From Pseudarthrobacter psychrotolerans (GTDB lineage: Bacteria; Actinomycetota; Actinomycetes; Actinomycetales; Micrococcaceae): a DNA stretch of 64,000 nt. A model generated the notes under the pieces. It made no database searches, was not told where the DNA came from, and saw only the letters and a program-made list of their open reading frames with translations. The stretch is taken from the NCBI RefSeq assembly GCF_009911795.1, contig NZ_CP047898.1:1178001-1242000 (forward strand). The letters are read 5' to 3'. The position numbers and the translations under genes are program-made. Shown here one piece after another: positions 25,454 to 34,938 of the stretch (position 1 is its first letter; each line of letters begins with the position of its first letter).

Positions 25454-25726
25454 ATGATGTGGGGTTACGGACAAGGCATGGGGTGGATGTGGCTCTGGGG
25501 TCCTCTCCTGCTCATCGGGATCGCACTCCTGGTGCTGCTGGCCGTCAGGCTCGCCGGCGGCGGCATCCGCGGCGGCTACGGGCCGGGAGGCCCGGGTGAG
25601 CCAGGCGGTCCGCCGCCCATGGGAGGAAGCAGGGCCCGCCAGATCCTCGATGAACGCTTCGCGAGAGGTGAGCTGACCGCGGACCAGTACCGCGAACAGC
25701 TCAAGGTTCTCGGTGAGGGCCGGTAG
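25454..25726 (+). CDS. Small SHOCT-domain membrane protein
   Basis: 90 residues: a Met/Trp/Gly-rich start (MMWGYGQGMGWMW), one membrane helix (PLLLIGIALLVLLAVRLA), a Gly/Pro linker and a C-terminal SHOCT motif (ARQILDERFARGELTADQYREQL). Such proteins often neighbour copper oxidases. Its last base is the first of the next gene's start region (stop and start overlap by one base), so they are coupled. Confidence 0.8.
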   Translation: MMWGYGQGMGWMWLWGPLLLIGIALLVLLAVRLAGGGIRGGYGPGGPGEPGGPPPMGGSRARQILDERFARGELTADQYREQLKVLGEGR

Positions 25727-27192
25727 TGCAGCCCATCAGCCGCCGCCAGGCGGTGCTTCTGGGTGGGCTCGGGGTCGCAGGGACGGTGGCCGGCGGGGCC
25801 GGGCTGATCTGGACACTGACCTCCCCGCCTGTACCGGTCAGCGGAGGCGAGCTGACCCAGCCCCAGGAGGAACTGAGCACTGACGGGCAGCTGCAGGTCC
25901 GGCTCGAAGCTGCCCCTGGACAGATTCCGTTGGCCGGCCGGCAGGCCACGGCCCTCGGCTACAACGGCGGCATCCCCGGCCCGACGCTTCGCTTGCGCGC
26001 AGGCGACGTCCTGAAGATCAAGCTCGTCAACAACCTGCTCCAGGCCACCAACCTCCACGTGCACGGCCTCCACGTTTCCCCCGAGGGCAACGGGGACAAT
26101 GTCTTCGTCTCCGTGGAACCCGGCAGCAGCTTCGACTACGAATACAACCTTCCCGAGGACCATCCTCCGGGCGTGTACTGGTACCACCCCCACCATCACG
26201 GGATAGTCGCCGACCAGATCTTCGCCGGCCTCTTCGGAGCGATCATTATCGAGGACCCCGAGCCCATCGAGGCGAGCGTGGATCGGGTGATGGTGGTTTC
26301 CGACACCACCTTGGACGGCTCGGGGAACATCCTGGCGGTCCCGGCAATGGAACGGATGATGGGCCGGGAAGGTGAACTGCTCCTTCTCAACGGTCAAAGC
26401 AACCCGCAATTCAGTGCCCGCCCCGGGCAACGGGAAAGGTGGCGCATCGTCAACGCTTGCGTGGCCCGCTATCTCCGGCTGCGGCTCGACGGACAGCAGC
26501 TGTAACTCCTCGGCATGGACTCCGGCCGCTTCCAGAAACCGGAAAAAGTGGAGGAACTACTGCTCACGCCGGGAAACCGGGCAGACCTCCTCGTGACCAC
26601 GGCAACCGGCGACTCCGTCCTGCGTGCGCTCTACGAGAACCGGGGAAGCCTGCCGGGCATGATGGGCCCCGAATTCGGAGCGCGGAGCCCTGCAGAGGAG
26701 CCGGACGGCGCGGCACTGGCCACGCTCCGCGTATTAGGCGAACCGGACGCACCCCCAACGGCCGTGCCCGCCCAGCAAGGACTCGGAGACCTGCGGTCAT
26801 CCGCAATCGCTGCACGCCGACACATCGTCCTGGCCGCCGGCATGGGCATGGGCGGACGCGCCGGCATGATGAGTTTCACCATCAACGGCAGGGAATTCAA
26901 CGAGGCCAGAACAGACACAATGGTCGCGAGCGGGACCGTGGAGGAATGGACACTGACCAACACCAGTCCCATGGACCACCCGTTCCACCTTCACGTCTGG
27001 CCGATGCAGATCATCGAGGAAAACGGCCAAGGCAAGCAGGCCGCCGTCTGGCAGGACGTAGTGAACGTCCCAGCCAACGGGAGGGTAAATGTCAGAGTGG
27101 CCTTCAAGGACTTCCGCGGACGCTCCGCCTACCACTGCCATATCCTTGACCACGAAGACCTCGGCATGATGGGCGTCATCGATGCGCAGTGA
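25726..27192 (+). pseudogene. Multicopper oxidase with in-frame ochre stop
   Basis: A 489-codon frame from GTG 25726. A Tat signal (SRRQAVLLGGLGVAGT) leads to the copper motifs HVHGLHV, WYHPHHHG, HPFHLHVWP and HCHILDHEDLGMM (T1 Met). Codon 26503-26505 is TAA where CAA (Gln, LQLLGMD) is expected; the frame is unchanged on both sides, and no other lesion is seen. The C-terminal half could restart at ATG 26515 but would lack the first cupredoxin. A periplasmic CueO/CotA-like copper-oxidising role is expected for the intact form. Confidence 0.88.
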
Positions 27193-27398
27193 AGATACGT
27201 GGGCCCGGGATCCGGTTCGGCGAGGCCGTCCTCAGCGACGCGCCACACTCTGGACTACGGAAATTACGACTGCCAATCCCCTGCTTCGGGTGCCCGTTTT
27301 CCAGCCAAGTCAAGGTTCGCCTTCCGATGGCGTCTTCCCCGTGGTTCCAGTGCAGGGGACTTCTGACATTCCGTGCAGACGACTTCTAAACTGACAGC
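27193..27398. other. Intergenic stretch, no feature seen
   Basis: No open frame with coding character, promoter match or hairpin of note. It separates the oxidase from the ppk2 relic. Confidence 0.4.
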
Positions 27399-27913
27399 CT
27401 GGTGATGGTCTTCGAGGAACGGGACGCAGCCGGCAAGGGCGGGACCATCAAGCGCTTCACCGAGTACCTGAACCCGCGCGGGGCGCGCGTTGTGGCACTG
27501 GAAAAGCCCAGAGAGCGTGAGCTGTCACAGTGGTACTTCCAGCGCTACGTTGCCCATCTACCGGCCGCAGGCGAATCACTATGTACAACCGCTCCTGGTA
27601 CCAACGTTCCGGCTTCGAGTGCGTCATGGGATTCTGCACGAAGGACCAATACCACAGCTTCCTCAGCCAGGCCCTGCCTTCGAACAGGTCCTCACCAAGG
27701 ATGGCATCGACGTCGTGAAGTTTTGGTTCTCCGTCTCCCGCACCGAACAGCTGACGCGGTTCGCGATCCGCCAGGTGGACCCCGTCCGGCAGTGGAAGCT
27801 CTCCCCCATGGACTGTGCTCAAGAGCAACGACAAGACGCGGGCCAGGGTCGAAGCCATGCAAACACTCAGGCATTCTCGCAATTCCGCGGGACCGCCGTC
27901 GGATAACTGGTGA
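27399..27913 (+). pseudogene. ppk2: Polyphosphate kinase 2 remnant
   Basis: Fragments of PPK2 occur in three frames. [20 protein letters not shown] (Walker A region) runs to HLPAAGE near 27573. After a one-base loss come [18 protein letters not shown] and a second shift near 27671, then [20 protein letters not shown]...WKLSPMD. About 26 codons are then missing and [19 protein letters not shown] ends the relic. The N-terminal 50 or so residues before the Walker region are absent. It is a dead gene, with lesions beyond any simple sequencing error. Confidence 0.88.
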
Positions 27914-27956
27914 AAGTGCCGCTTTCACAATTGGCACTGACGCACGCGAGCCGGGC

Positions 27957-28775
27957 TCAGTACAAGAAGATCGGCAGCCAGTCGCGGTTGTGGGCATGCA
28001 CCAGCGCGAGGAAGAGCACGAAGTCGAAGACCAGGTGCACCGTCACCACATAGGTGAACGACTTGGTCAGCTTGAAGGTGTAGCCCTGCAGCAGCGCGAA
28101 CGGGAACGTCAGCAGCGGACCCCAGGCCATGTAGCCGATCTCCCACAGGAACGACGAGAAGACCACGGCCTGCAGAATGTTGGCGAGCCAGTCCGGGAAG
28201 TGCCGCCGCAGCAGCGTGAACGTAGTACAGATGAAGAACAGTTCGTCCCAAATACCAACTGCGTTCACGCCGAGAAACAGCCGCCAAAAGATGGTGGCGT
28301 CGGACGCGTCCGGCCAGTTCTGATACACGTCCGTGCGGATCAGGTAGACCGGCAGGATCAAGTAACCGAGGGCCACGACAGCGATCAGATACAGCTTCGC
28401 TGACAAAGGCCATTTACGGCCCGTGTTCACCGGAAATTTGATGATCTTCTCGCCGTAGACGAACCGGGACACCAGCCACGGCACCAGCACGGCCAACGCA
28501 AGGGCACCGCCCATCAGAGTCATGTGCGAGATGCTCAAGTCAGCGTTCAGCGGAACCAGGCTGATGATCATCATTCCTGCCGCAATCAGCGCGAGGTGCC
28601 GCAGGAACTCGCGATCGATCCGTACTGCCGTAACCACACTCAAGGCCAGCATGCTGTAGCCCACGGGGTCATTCTCGACGCCGAATAGCAGCACTCCGGA
28701 CGCAGAGAGGAGCACCGCAGGCACCAGTTTCCAGGTGAGCACAGTGCGGGGTGGCTGCGTCGAGGTCGATGTCAC
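27957..28775 (-). CDS. CPBP/Abi-like intramembrane protein
   Basis: 272 residues with about eight hydrophobic helices. The segment [21 protein letters not shown] followed by [15 protein letters not shown] and [12 protein letters not shown] resembles the three motifs of CPBP glutamic proteases, but the first Glu pair is DE and the F-x3-H motif has Glu in place of His, so proteolysis is doubtful. Possible membrane-processing or immunity role; unassigned. Confidence 0.6.
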   Translation of the reverse strand: MTSTSTQPPRTVLTWKLVPAVLLSASGVLLFGVENDPVGYSMLALSVVTAVRIDREFLRHLALIAAGMMIISLVPLNADLSISHMTLMGGALALAVLVPWLVSRFVYGEKIIKFPVNTGRKWPLSAKLYLIAVVALGYLILPVYLIRTDVYQNWPDASDATIFWRLFLGVNAVGIWDELFFICTTFTLLRRHFPDWLANILQAVVFSSFLWEIGYMAWGPLLTFPFALLQGYTFKLTKSFTYVVTVHLVFDFVLFLALVHAHNRDWLPIFLY

Positions 28776-28978
28776 CCCACCAGCATGTCAGCGACGGTGA
28801 CTTCTGGAAAAGATGGCCACGGCGGGTCAACGCCTGGGCGAAGCCCCAGGCACTGTTTCCCCTGCCCACACGCGGTTTTCAGGAGTACGATGTGGGCGTC
28901 GGCAGGATTCCTGCGACTCCTTGCCGCGAGGCCGGCTCTCCACCTGAAGAGCCGGCAAACAGCGTGAAAGGGAAGGCC
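28776..28978. other. Divergent intergenic region
   Basis: It must hold promoters for the CPBP-like gene and the DUF4383 gene. A purine-rich AAAGGGAAGG precedes the ATG at 28979. No known operator was seen. Confidence 0.35.
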
Positions 28979-29449
28979 ATGACTACCGCTTCACACCCTG
29001 CCCAGCACCACATGATGGGGTTGACGCTTCACAACACCGCCCTCGGTATCGGTGCGGTTTTCCTGCTGTTTGGAGTCCTCGGGTTCATCCCGGGAATCAC
29101 CACCAATTACGGCGCCATGAACTTTGCGGGACATGAGTCCGGGGCCATGCTCCTTGGAGTCTTCCAAGTGTCCGTGCTGCACAACATCGTGCATTTGCTG
29201 TTCGGCGTTGCTGGCATTTCAATGGCCCGGACAAACCCGACGGCCCGCTGGTTCCTGCTCGGCGGCGGCATTGTGTACTTGGTTCTGTGGATCTACGGCC
29301 TGGTCATCGACATGAACGGCGCTGCCAACTTCGTCCCGTTCAACTCTGCTGACAACTGGCTGCACCTGGTTCTGGGCCTCGGTATGGTCGGCTTGGGCCT
29401 CTGGCTGGGCAGGGATGCCATGGAGAAGACGAAGGGACGCACCTCATAG
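28979..29449 (+). CDS. DUF4383 family membrane protein
   Basis: 156 residues and four membrane helices. ALGIGAVFLLFGVLGFIPGIT, SVLHNIVHLLFGVAGI and NWLHLVLGLGMVGLG are the DUF4383 repeats, with conserved HNxVHL and NxLHL histidines. Function unknown, often stress-linked in actinobacteria (family observation). AAAGGGAAGG precedes ATG 28979. A hairpin terminator follows. Confidence 0.8.
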   Translation: MTTASHPAQHHMMGLTLHNTALGIGAVFLLFGVLGFIPGITTNYGAMNFAGHESGAMLLGVFQVSVLHNIVHLLFGVAGISMARTNPTARWFLLGGGIVYLVLWIYGLVIDMNGAANFVPFNSADNWLHLVLGLGMVGLGLWLGRDAMEKTKGRTS

Positions 29450-29472
29450 CGCCATGGTTCGTGGAAACCGAC

Positions 29473-29518
29473 GACGGCGGCCGTCCCCCGGGCACGAATC
29501 CTCGGGACGGTCGCCGTC
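29473..29518 (+). terminator. Hairpin downstream of DUF4383 gene
   Basis: Fifteen-base arms at 29473-29487 and 29504-29518 pair with a single G-T position around a 16-base loop. No T-tract. Confidence 0.55.
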
Positions 29519-29593
29519 AGTTCCTCTGCGTCGGCGGCTGCTGACGCAGCCTTAACACAGCCGAGCAGTACCGGGTGATCCTGAGGTGACGCA

Positions 29594-31123
29594 GTGAATG
29601 ACGCATCGAACAGTGGACGGCCGGAAGGTGAACCACGTTCTCTCTGGATCGCCACCGCCGGAACCACCGATTATCCGGTCCAGCGCGGGGATCTGGAGGT
29701 GGACGTCGCGGTCATCGGGGCCGGCATCGCCAGGCTGACCGCCGCGTTAGCGCTCAAACGCACGGGCCGGACCGTCGCGGTCATCGAGACCGCACGCGTC
29801 GGAACCGGCGTCACCGGCCACACCACGGGCAAGGTCACTTCCCTTCACCGCCTGGCCTACACGGACCTTGCACGCCGACATGGCGACGACACCGCCCGCA
29901 CCTACGGGCAGGCCAACCAATCCGCAGTCGAATACGTTGCGCAATTAGTGGCCGAGGAAGCCATCGACTGTGACTTCCGCCGAGTCGCCAACTACACCTA
30001 CGCCGAAACCGACAACGCGCTCGACCTCGTCCGCGTCGAAGCCAACCTTGCGGCCAGGCTCGGCCTGCCCGCCTCCTTCACCACCGAGGTGCCGCTGCCC
30101 TTCCCGGTCAAGGGTGCGGTCCGATTCGACGGGCAGGCGCAAATCCATGCCGTGAAATACCTCCAGGGGCTCGCCCGCGTGGTTGATGGTGAAGGCAGCT
30201 TCGTCTTCGAGCAGACCCGGGCCCAGCGAATCCACGACGGCTCCCCGGCCGTCGTCGATACCGAACAGGGCACCGTCCGGGCCCGCGACATCATCGTCGC
30301 CACGAATGTGCCGTTCGGCGGCCAGGGCCTGTTCTACCTGCGGTGTCATCCGCACCGCTCCTACCTTGTCGCCGGACGCGTGGACACCCCACCGCTGGAC
30401 GCAACGTTCATCAGCGTCGACGAACCGATGCGGTCCATTCTGACCGCGAGCGTCAACGGCACAAGCTATGTGCTTACCGGCGGCGAGGGCCACCGCGTAT
30501 CGGAGTCCGGCGACACAGCCGCGCGGTACCGCAGACTTGCAGCCTTCGCCCACGACCGCCTCGGCGTGGACAAGGTCGCCTACCGCTGGTCAACACAGGA
30601 CGGCATGCCGCTCGACGGGCTGCCCTACGCCGGCCTTATGTCCCCCACCGCCAAACATGTGTACGTCATCACCGGTCTGCGCAAATGGGGCCTGTCCAAC
30701 GGAACCGCGGCCGCGCTCATTCTCGCTGACACCCTCAACGGCCGGGAGAACCCTTGGGCCTCGGTGTTCAACAGCAACCGGATTACCCCGGCGGCCAGCG
30801 CGAGACGGTTCATGAAGGAGAACGTCAAGACCGTGGCAGCTGTCCTGTCCAGCAAACTCCGCGGCCGGCCCGGCCACACGGAACTTTCCCCGGGTGAGGG
30901 GAAAGTCATGACCGTCAACGGCGAGAGCACCGCCGTCTACAAAGACGCAGACGGGCAGGTCCACGCCGTCTCCGCCACCTGCACACACCTTGGCTGCACC
31001 GTCGGCTTCAACACCGCCGACGCCACCTGGGACTGCCCCTGCCACGGCTCCCGATTCACCCCCGACGGCACCGTCATCCAAGGCCCGGCCGCCAAGAACC
31101 TCCCACCCGCACAGATGCCTTGA
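29594..31123 (+). CDS. FAD-dependent oxidoreductase with C-terminal Rieske domain
   Basis: 509 residues. The N-terminal DAO-type FAD domain begins DVAVIGAGIARLTAALAL; its third glycine is Arg (GxGxxR), unusual and possibly disabling. The C-terminal Rieske domain has CTHLGCTVGF and CPCHGSRF, the Cys-His pairs that hold a [2Fe-2S] cluster. Related proteins are paired in Bacillus and actinobacteria as YhfW-like oxidoreductases of unknown substrate. The frame is intact. It lies just upstream of the interrupted FMN reductase, perhaps once the same unit. Confidence 0.83.
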   Translation: MNDASNSGRPEGEPRSLWIATAGTTDYPVQRGDLEVDVAVIGAGIARLTAALALKRTGRTVAVIETARVGTGVTGHTTGKVTSLHRLAYTDLARRHGDDTARTYGQANQSAVEYVAQLVAEEAIDCDFRRVANYTYAETDNALDLVRVEANLAARLGLPASFTTEVPLPFPVKGAVRFDGQAQIHAVKYLQGLARVVDGEGSFVFEQTRAQRIHDGSPAVVDTEQGTVRARDIIVATNVPFGGQGLFYLRCHPHRSYLVAGRVDTPPLDATFISVDEPMRSILTASVNGTSYVLTGGEGHRVSESGDTAARYRRLAAFAHDRLGVDKVAYRWSTQDGMPLDGLPYAGLMSPTAKHVYVITGLRKWGLSNGTAAALILADTLNGRENPWASVFNSNRITPAASARRFMKENVKTVAAVLSSKLRGRPGHTELSPGEGKVMTVNGESTAVYKDADGQVHAVSATCTHLGCTVGFNTADATWDCPCHGSRFTPDGTVIQGPAAKNLPPAQMP

Positions 31124-31258
31124 TCGCATGAAGTCCGAGGAAGTGGCATCGCTTACGGAAGCTTCCCGGCACCTGGATTGTTGTTTGGATAGGGGCAGTT
31201 TCGTTGACGAAAGGGTTTCTGCCATGATCCGGATTGCAATTGTGCTGGGGAGCACTAG

Positions 31259-33084
31259 GACACTGCTGATTTAGTCCTGCGCATTAAGGCGCGCCTGCGG
31301 GACTCTGGCTGCGGATCGTTAAGACTTGATTTATGCAGGGTCGTGATGATGGGCAGCGGGAAATCTTGGATGTTGAGGCGCTGGCCGGGGACCTTTTGGA
31401 CCCAGGCAGCGTCTTCGCGTTTCTGGCTGGGAACCGGGGGAGGTTGTTCCCGTCGTCGATGTTTGAGGACCTGTTCCCGTCGGGCAGGGGCCGGCCCTCG
31501 ATTCCGGCCGAGGTCGTGGCCACGGTGTTGGTCCTGCAAGCGTTGAACGGGCTCTCGGACCGCGAGGCCGCGGAAGCGGTGACTTTTGATCTGCGCTGGA
31601 AAGCGGCCTGCGGGTTCGCCGTGACCACGAAGGCGTTTCATCCGACGACGTTGACGTACTGGCGCAAGCGCCTGGCCGCCAGCGGCCGCCCGGACCGGAT
31701 TTTCCAGGCCATCGCCGCCGTGGTCGCCGAGACCGGCGTGCTGAAATCCAGGACGCGGCGGGCGCTGGATTCGACCGTCCTCGATGATGCGGTGGCCCGT
31801 CAGGACACCGTCACGCAGCTGGTCGCCGCGATCCGCCGGGTCGGCCGGGAGGTGCCCGGCGCGGATATGCTGGTCCCCGCGGTCTGCACCGGCTACGACT
31901 ACACGCAGCCGGGCAAACCCCGGATCGCCTGGGATGATCCCGCGGCCCGGGACGAGCTGGTCTCCGCCCTGGTCACGGACGCTCTGGCGCTGCTGGCCGC
32001 CATCGATACCGCCGATCTGGAAGGCAAAGCCGCGGATGCCGTGGCCCTGCTGGCGCTGGTTTCCGGCCAGGACGTCGAGCCCGCCGAAGGCTCTGACGGT
32101 ACCGACGGACGATGGCGGATCGCCCGGAAAACCGCCTATGACCGGGTGATCTCCACCGTTGACCCGGAGGCCCGGCACGCCCACAAGACCCAGGCCAGAC
32201 GCCAGGACGGGTTCAAGGCCCATATCGTGATCGAGCCCGATACCGGGATCATCACCGCGTCCGCCCTGACCAAGGCCTCCGGACCGGGCAACGGCGACGC
32301 GGCCGTCGGCGCGGAACTGCTGGGCAAGGACACCACCATCGGGCCGGCGCCGGTGGAAGTGCTCGCCGATTCCGCCTACGGCACCGGAGAGATGCTCGCT
32401 GCCGTCGCCGCGGCCGGACACACCCCGGTGATCAAGCCCTGGCCGCTGCGCCCGGCCGTGATCGGCGGGTTCACCCTCGATGACTTCAGCGTCGACGAGG
32501 CCGCTGGCACCGTGACCTGCCCAAACAACGTCACCCGGAAGATCAGCCCCAAACGCAACGTCACCTTCGGTGCCGCCTGCCTCGGCTGCCCTTTCAGGGA
32601 CCGGTGCACCACCGCCCGGGACGGCAAATCCCTGACTCTGCATCCCCATGACGCGCTCCAGCGCGAACACCGGGCCCGAGCCCAGGACCCCGACTTCGCC
32701 GAAACCTACCGCCGCCACCGTCCCATGGTCGAACGCTCCATCGCCTGGCTCACCCGCGGTAACCGGCGCGTCCCCTACCTCGGCGTCGCCAGGAACAACA
32801 CCTGGCTCACCCTGCGCACGGCAGGACTGAACCTGCGCCGGATGGTCAATCTCGGACTTGCCAACATCAACGGGACCTGGGCCATCACCTAGAGCCCCCG
32901 GAGAGCCGGCCCGGCATTGGCGTCCGCAGCACACCTCCGCCACCGCAGCCCCAAAAAACCGTTCCGCAAACCCTCCCGGCTCCGCCAAGATAAACCGGTA
33001 ACCCCACCAGCCGGACGCCCGAACCGCCAACAACCCGGCACCAGCGAGCACTACCGGCCAGATCGCCCTTTGTTCAGCGGTGTC
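31259..33084 (+). mobile_element. IS1182-family insertion sequence, CTAG target duplication
   Basis: 1826 bp bounded by inverted repeats GACACTGCTGA (left) and, read inward from the right end, GACACCGCTGA (10 of 11 identical). CTAG flanks both sides (31255-31258, 33085-33088), a 4-bp duplication proved by frame restoration of the target gene. It carries one transposase gene and about 190 bases of non-coding right end. Same orientation as the target gene. Confidence 0.88.
31333..32892 (+). CDS. IS1182 family transposase
   Basis: 519 residues, intact. The N-terminal helical domain (LFPSSMFEDLFPSGRGRPSI) precedes the DDE catalytic core: RALDSTVLDDAVARQD, VLADSAYGTGEMLAA and RPMVERSIAWL supply candidate acidic residues. 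A cysteine-rich insert (ACLGCPFRDRCT) is typical of IS1182/IS1380-like enzymes. Being intact with matching ends, the element may be active. Confidence 0.9.
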   Translation: MQGRDDGQREILDVEALAGDLLDPGSVFAFLAGNRGRLFPSSMFEDLFPSGRGRPSIPAEVVATVLVLQALNGLSDREAAEAVTFDLRWKAACGFAVTTKAFHPTTLTYWRKRLAASGRPDRIFQAIAAVVAETGVLKSRTRRALDSTVLDDAVARQDTVTQLVAAIRRVGREVPGADMLVPAVCTGYDYTQPGKPRIAWDDPAARDELVSALVTDALALLAAIDTADLEGKAADAVALLALVSGQDVEPAEGSDGTDGRWRIARKTAYDRVISTVDPEARHAHKTQARRQDGFKAHIVIEPDTGIITASALTKASGPGNGDAAVGAELLGKDTTIGPAPVEVLADSAYGTGEMLAAVAAAGHTPVIKPWPLRPAVIGGFTLDDFSVDEAAGTVTCPNNVTRKISPKRNVTFGAACLGCPFRDRCTTARDGKSLTLHPHDALQREHRARAQDPDFAETYRRHRPMVERSIAWLTRGNRRVPYLGVARNNTWLTLRTAGLNLRRMVNLGLANINGTWAIT

Positions 33085-33637
33085 CTAGGCCCTCACGGCT
33101 GGGGAAGGCGGTGGCGGACTGGGTGTACGCGCGAGCCCTGGAACGTACCGATGCGAGCTTCGGTTTCCTGGACGTCGCTGACTTCGACCTCCCCCTGCTG
33201 GATGAGCCCAGACCGCCGTCGCGGGGCCAATACAACCACGCGCACACAAAGTCCTGGTCCCAGGCTGTGGGCCGCTTTGACGGTTACATCTTTGTCACGG
33301 GCGAGTACAACCATTCCATTCCGGCGGCCTTGAAGAACGCCCTCGACTATCTCTACCTGGAGTGGAACAACAAGTCAGCCGCCTTCGTCAGTTACGGCAA
33401 TGCCGGTGGCACCCGGGCTGTGGAGCATTTGCGTGCGGTGGCAGGTGAGCTGCAACTGGCCGATGTGCGGGCGCAAGTGGCCTTGAACCTGGCAACGGAG
33501 TTTGAGAATTACCGTACATTCAAGCCCTCGGAGGCGGCAGAGAAAAGATTGCTGGCAGTGTTCGACCAGGTCATCGCCTGGGCAGGGGCCCTGAAAGTGC
33601 TTCGTCCCGTTCCGGTAGATTCCGCCTCCCCCGCCGC

Positions 33638-33672
33638 ATAAGCGGTCAACGGATAAGCGGTCAACGGATAAG
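33638..33672. repeat. 15-bp tandem repeat across two convergent gene ends
   Basis: ATAAGCGGTCAACGG is repeated twice (33638-33652, 33653-33667) with a partial third copy. It contains the stop of the FMN reductase (plus) and of the CDP-alcohol transferase (minus), suggesting slippage. Confidence 0.8.
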
Positions 33673-34938
33673 GGGGCGCCGCACTTTGGCGGCAGGAGAT
33701 CCGGCCCCGCGGCCGCGTTCCAGCTCGACGACGTCGCGGGTGAAGGAGAACACAAGCAGCGCGAGGGCCAAGGCGAGGGCCGTTGCGGCAAAAGCCGGGG
33801 TTACCCCCGGGACAAGCGCCAGAAGCAGCGCGAACGGCTGGAAGGCGCCGATTGCCTTCCGCGCTGCGCTCGCCGGGAGACTTCCGCGCAGGTGGGGCCG
33901 GAAGTAGCCGGCGGCCTGAAAAACGTAGTACGCGGCTCCGATACATAAGGTCCAGGAGCCGATGGCAGCCGCAGTTGCGAACGATAGAACCAGCACCAGA
34001 GCGGCATCGGTGCTGGTGTCCAGGCGTGCTCCCGCCGCTGATGCTGTGCCGGTACGCCGGGCGACTGGACCGTCGACGGCGTCGAGAATGAAAGCAGCGC
34101 AACCCACGACGACGAGGAGAGGGTCCGCCGGGCGCCCCGTGAACAGCCCCGGTATGGCCAACACGCCAACAAGGCCCACGAGGACGGCCCGCAGCAGGGT
34201 TATCCGGTCCGCCGGGGTTGAGAAGCGGGGTGCACGGCGAAGGATGGATGCGGCGGCGCCTCCGACAACCACGGCGCCGGCGGCGAGGCTGGCAACCTGA
34301 AGCCCTAAGCCCGTGGAGAACACCGTGGAAAGCCAGATTCCCGCGACACCGTACGCTGCAACAGCGGCCTTCGCATCGGACGATGCGCGCTCTGCGGTCC
34401 TGCTATCCATCAGCCACCTCGCCACCATGCTACCAACGGGCAGTTTGGGCAGACCGGCACCACGCCGGAGAATGGTCCCTATCGAGAGGCCAGGGCAGTC
34501 CATCACCTCAGGAAGTGGGACTCGGGGCTGACCTCCTCGGAGCGTTGGCGCGGCGCTTGGGGCGGTCCGCACCACGCCCACAGCGGCCAGTAGGGCTCCG
34601 GCTGCCTCAGCCACGGCGCTGAGCGACTTCTCAAAAAACCATACCGGGTCGTACATCGCCGGGAATGGTCCGAAGGCCGGAATGTCCACATAGCGGTACA
34701 CCATCACGGCGGCGAAGGCGCTGAGCGCCACCATCAGAGCCAGGGCAAAGGAGGCCCTGCTGCCGCGGATCAGCACATACAGCGCAGCCAGCACAGCCGC
34801 GGCCGATTCGAGCAGGAACAGATTGCCCTGTCCGATTCCGCCAGGCGAAGCCCCCTGGTATCCGGGGGCCAGATGGATATGCACCCCGGCGTCGATGAAT
34901 AGGGCCAGTGCGGTCAGTACCCTCAGTGCCATGTTCAT
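33661..34938 (-). CDS. Membrane protein fused to CDP-alcohol phosphatidyltransferase domain
   Basis: 425 residues. Residues 1-125 form a four-helix membrane domain (FIDAGVHIHLAPGY..., VMVYRYVDIPAFGPFP). Residues 235-410 hold the CDP-alcohol transferase domain with the full DG-x2-AR-x8-G-x3-D-x3-D motif (DAVDGPVARR...GARLDTSTDA). The region between (about 130-190) looks like linker or former intergenic sequence, so this is either a natural fusion or two genes joined by a lost stop. It would make a phospholipid from CDP-diacylglycerol. The start overlaps the cupredoxin stop as ATGA. Confidence 0.8.
   Translation of the reverse strand: MNMALRVLTALALFIDAGVHIHLAPGYQGASPGGIGQGNLFLLESAAAVLAALYVLIRGSRASFALALMVALSAFAAVMVYRYVDIPAFGPFPAMYDPVWFFEKSLSAVAEAAGALLAAVGVVRTAPSAAPTLRGGQPRVPLPEVMDCPGLSIGTILRRGAGLPKLPVGSMVARWLMDSRTAERASSDAKAAVAAYGVAGIWLSTVFSTGLGLQVASLAAGAVVVGGAAASILRRAPRFSTPADRITLLRAVLVGLVGVLAIPGLFTGRPADPLLVVVGCAAFILDAVDGPVARRTGTASAAGARLDTSTDAALVLVLSFATAAAIGSWTLCIGAAYYVFQAAGYFRPHLRGSLPASAARKAIGAFQPFALLLALVPGVTPAFAATALALALALLVFSFTRDVVELERGRGAGSPAAKVRRPLIR

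Larger units (their letters stand above)
31224..33641 (+). pseudogene. NADPH-dependent FMN reductase interrupted by an IS
   Basis: The gene begins ATG 31224 (MIRIAIVLGSTR) and resumes at 33089 (PSRLGKAVADWVYARAL..., TGEYNHSIPAALKNALDYL). Joining 31224-31258 to 33089-33641, with one CTAG kept, gives a perfect 195-residue flavodoxin-fold reductase: LGSTR-x-x-R is the FMN phosphate loop and EYNHSIPAALKNALD the family signature. The insertion splits codon 12, so no function is expected unless the downstream 176 residues from 33111 are translated separately. Confidence 0.92.

Noticed and set aside
31255..33051. Open frame of 598 codons on the minus strand opposite the transposase
   Set aside because: It is the shadow of the IS1182 transposase in high-GC DNA; its composition is Gly/Arg/Ala-biased and it contains no domain.
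33111..33641. Intact 176-residue flavodoxin-like gene starting at 33111
   Set aside because: It lacks the FMN phosphate loop and its upstream part is found across the IS; it is the 3' piece of an interrupted gene.
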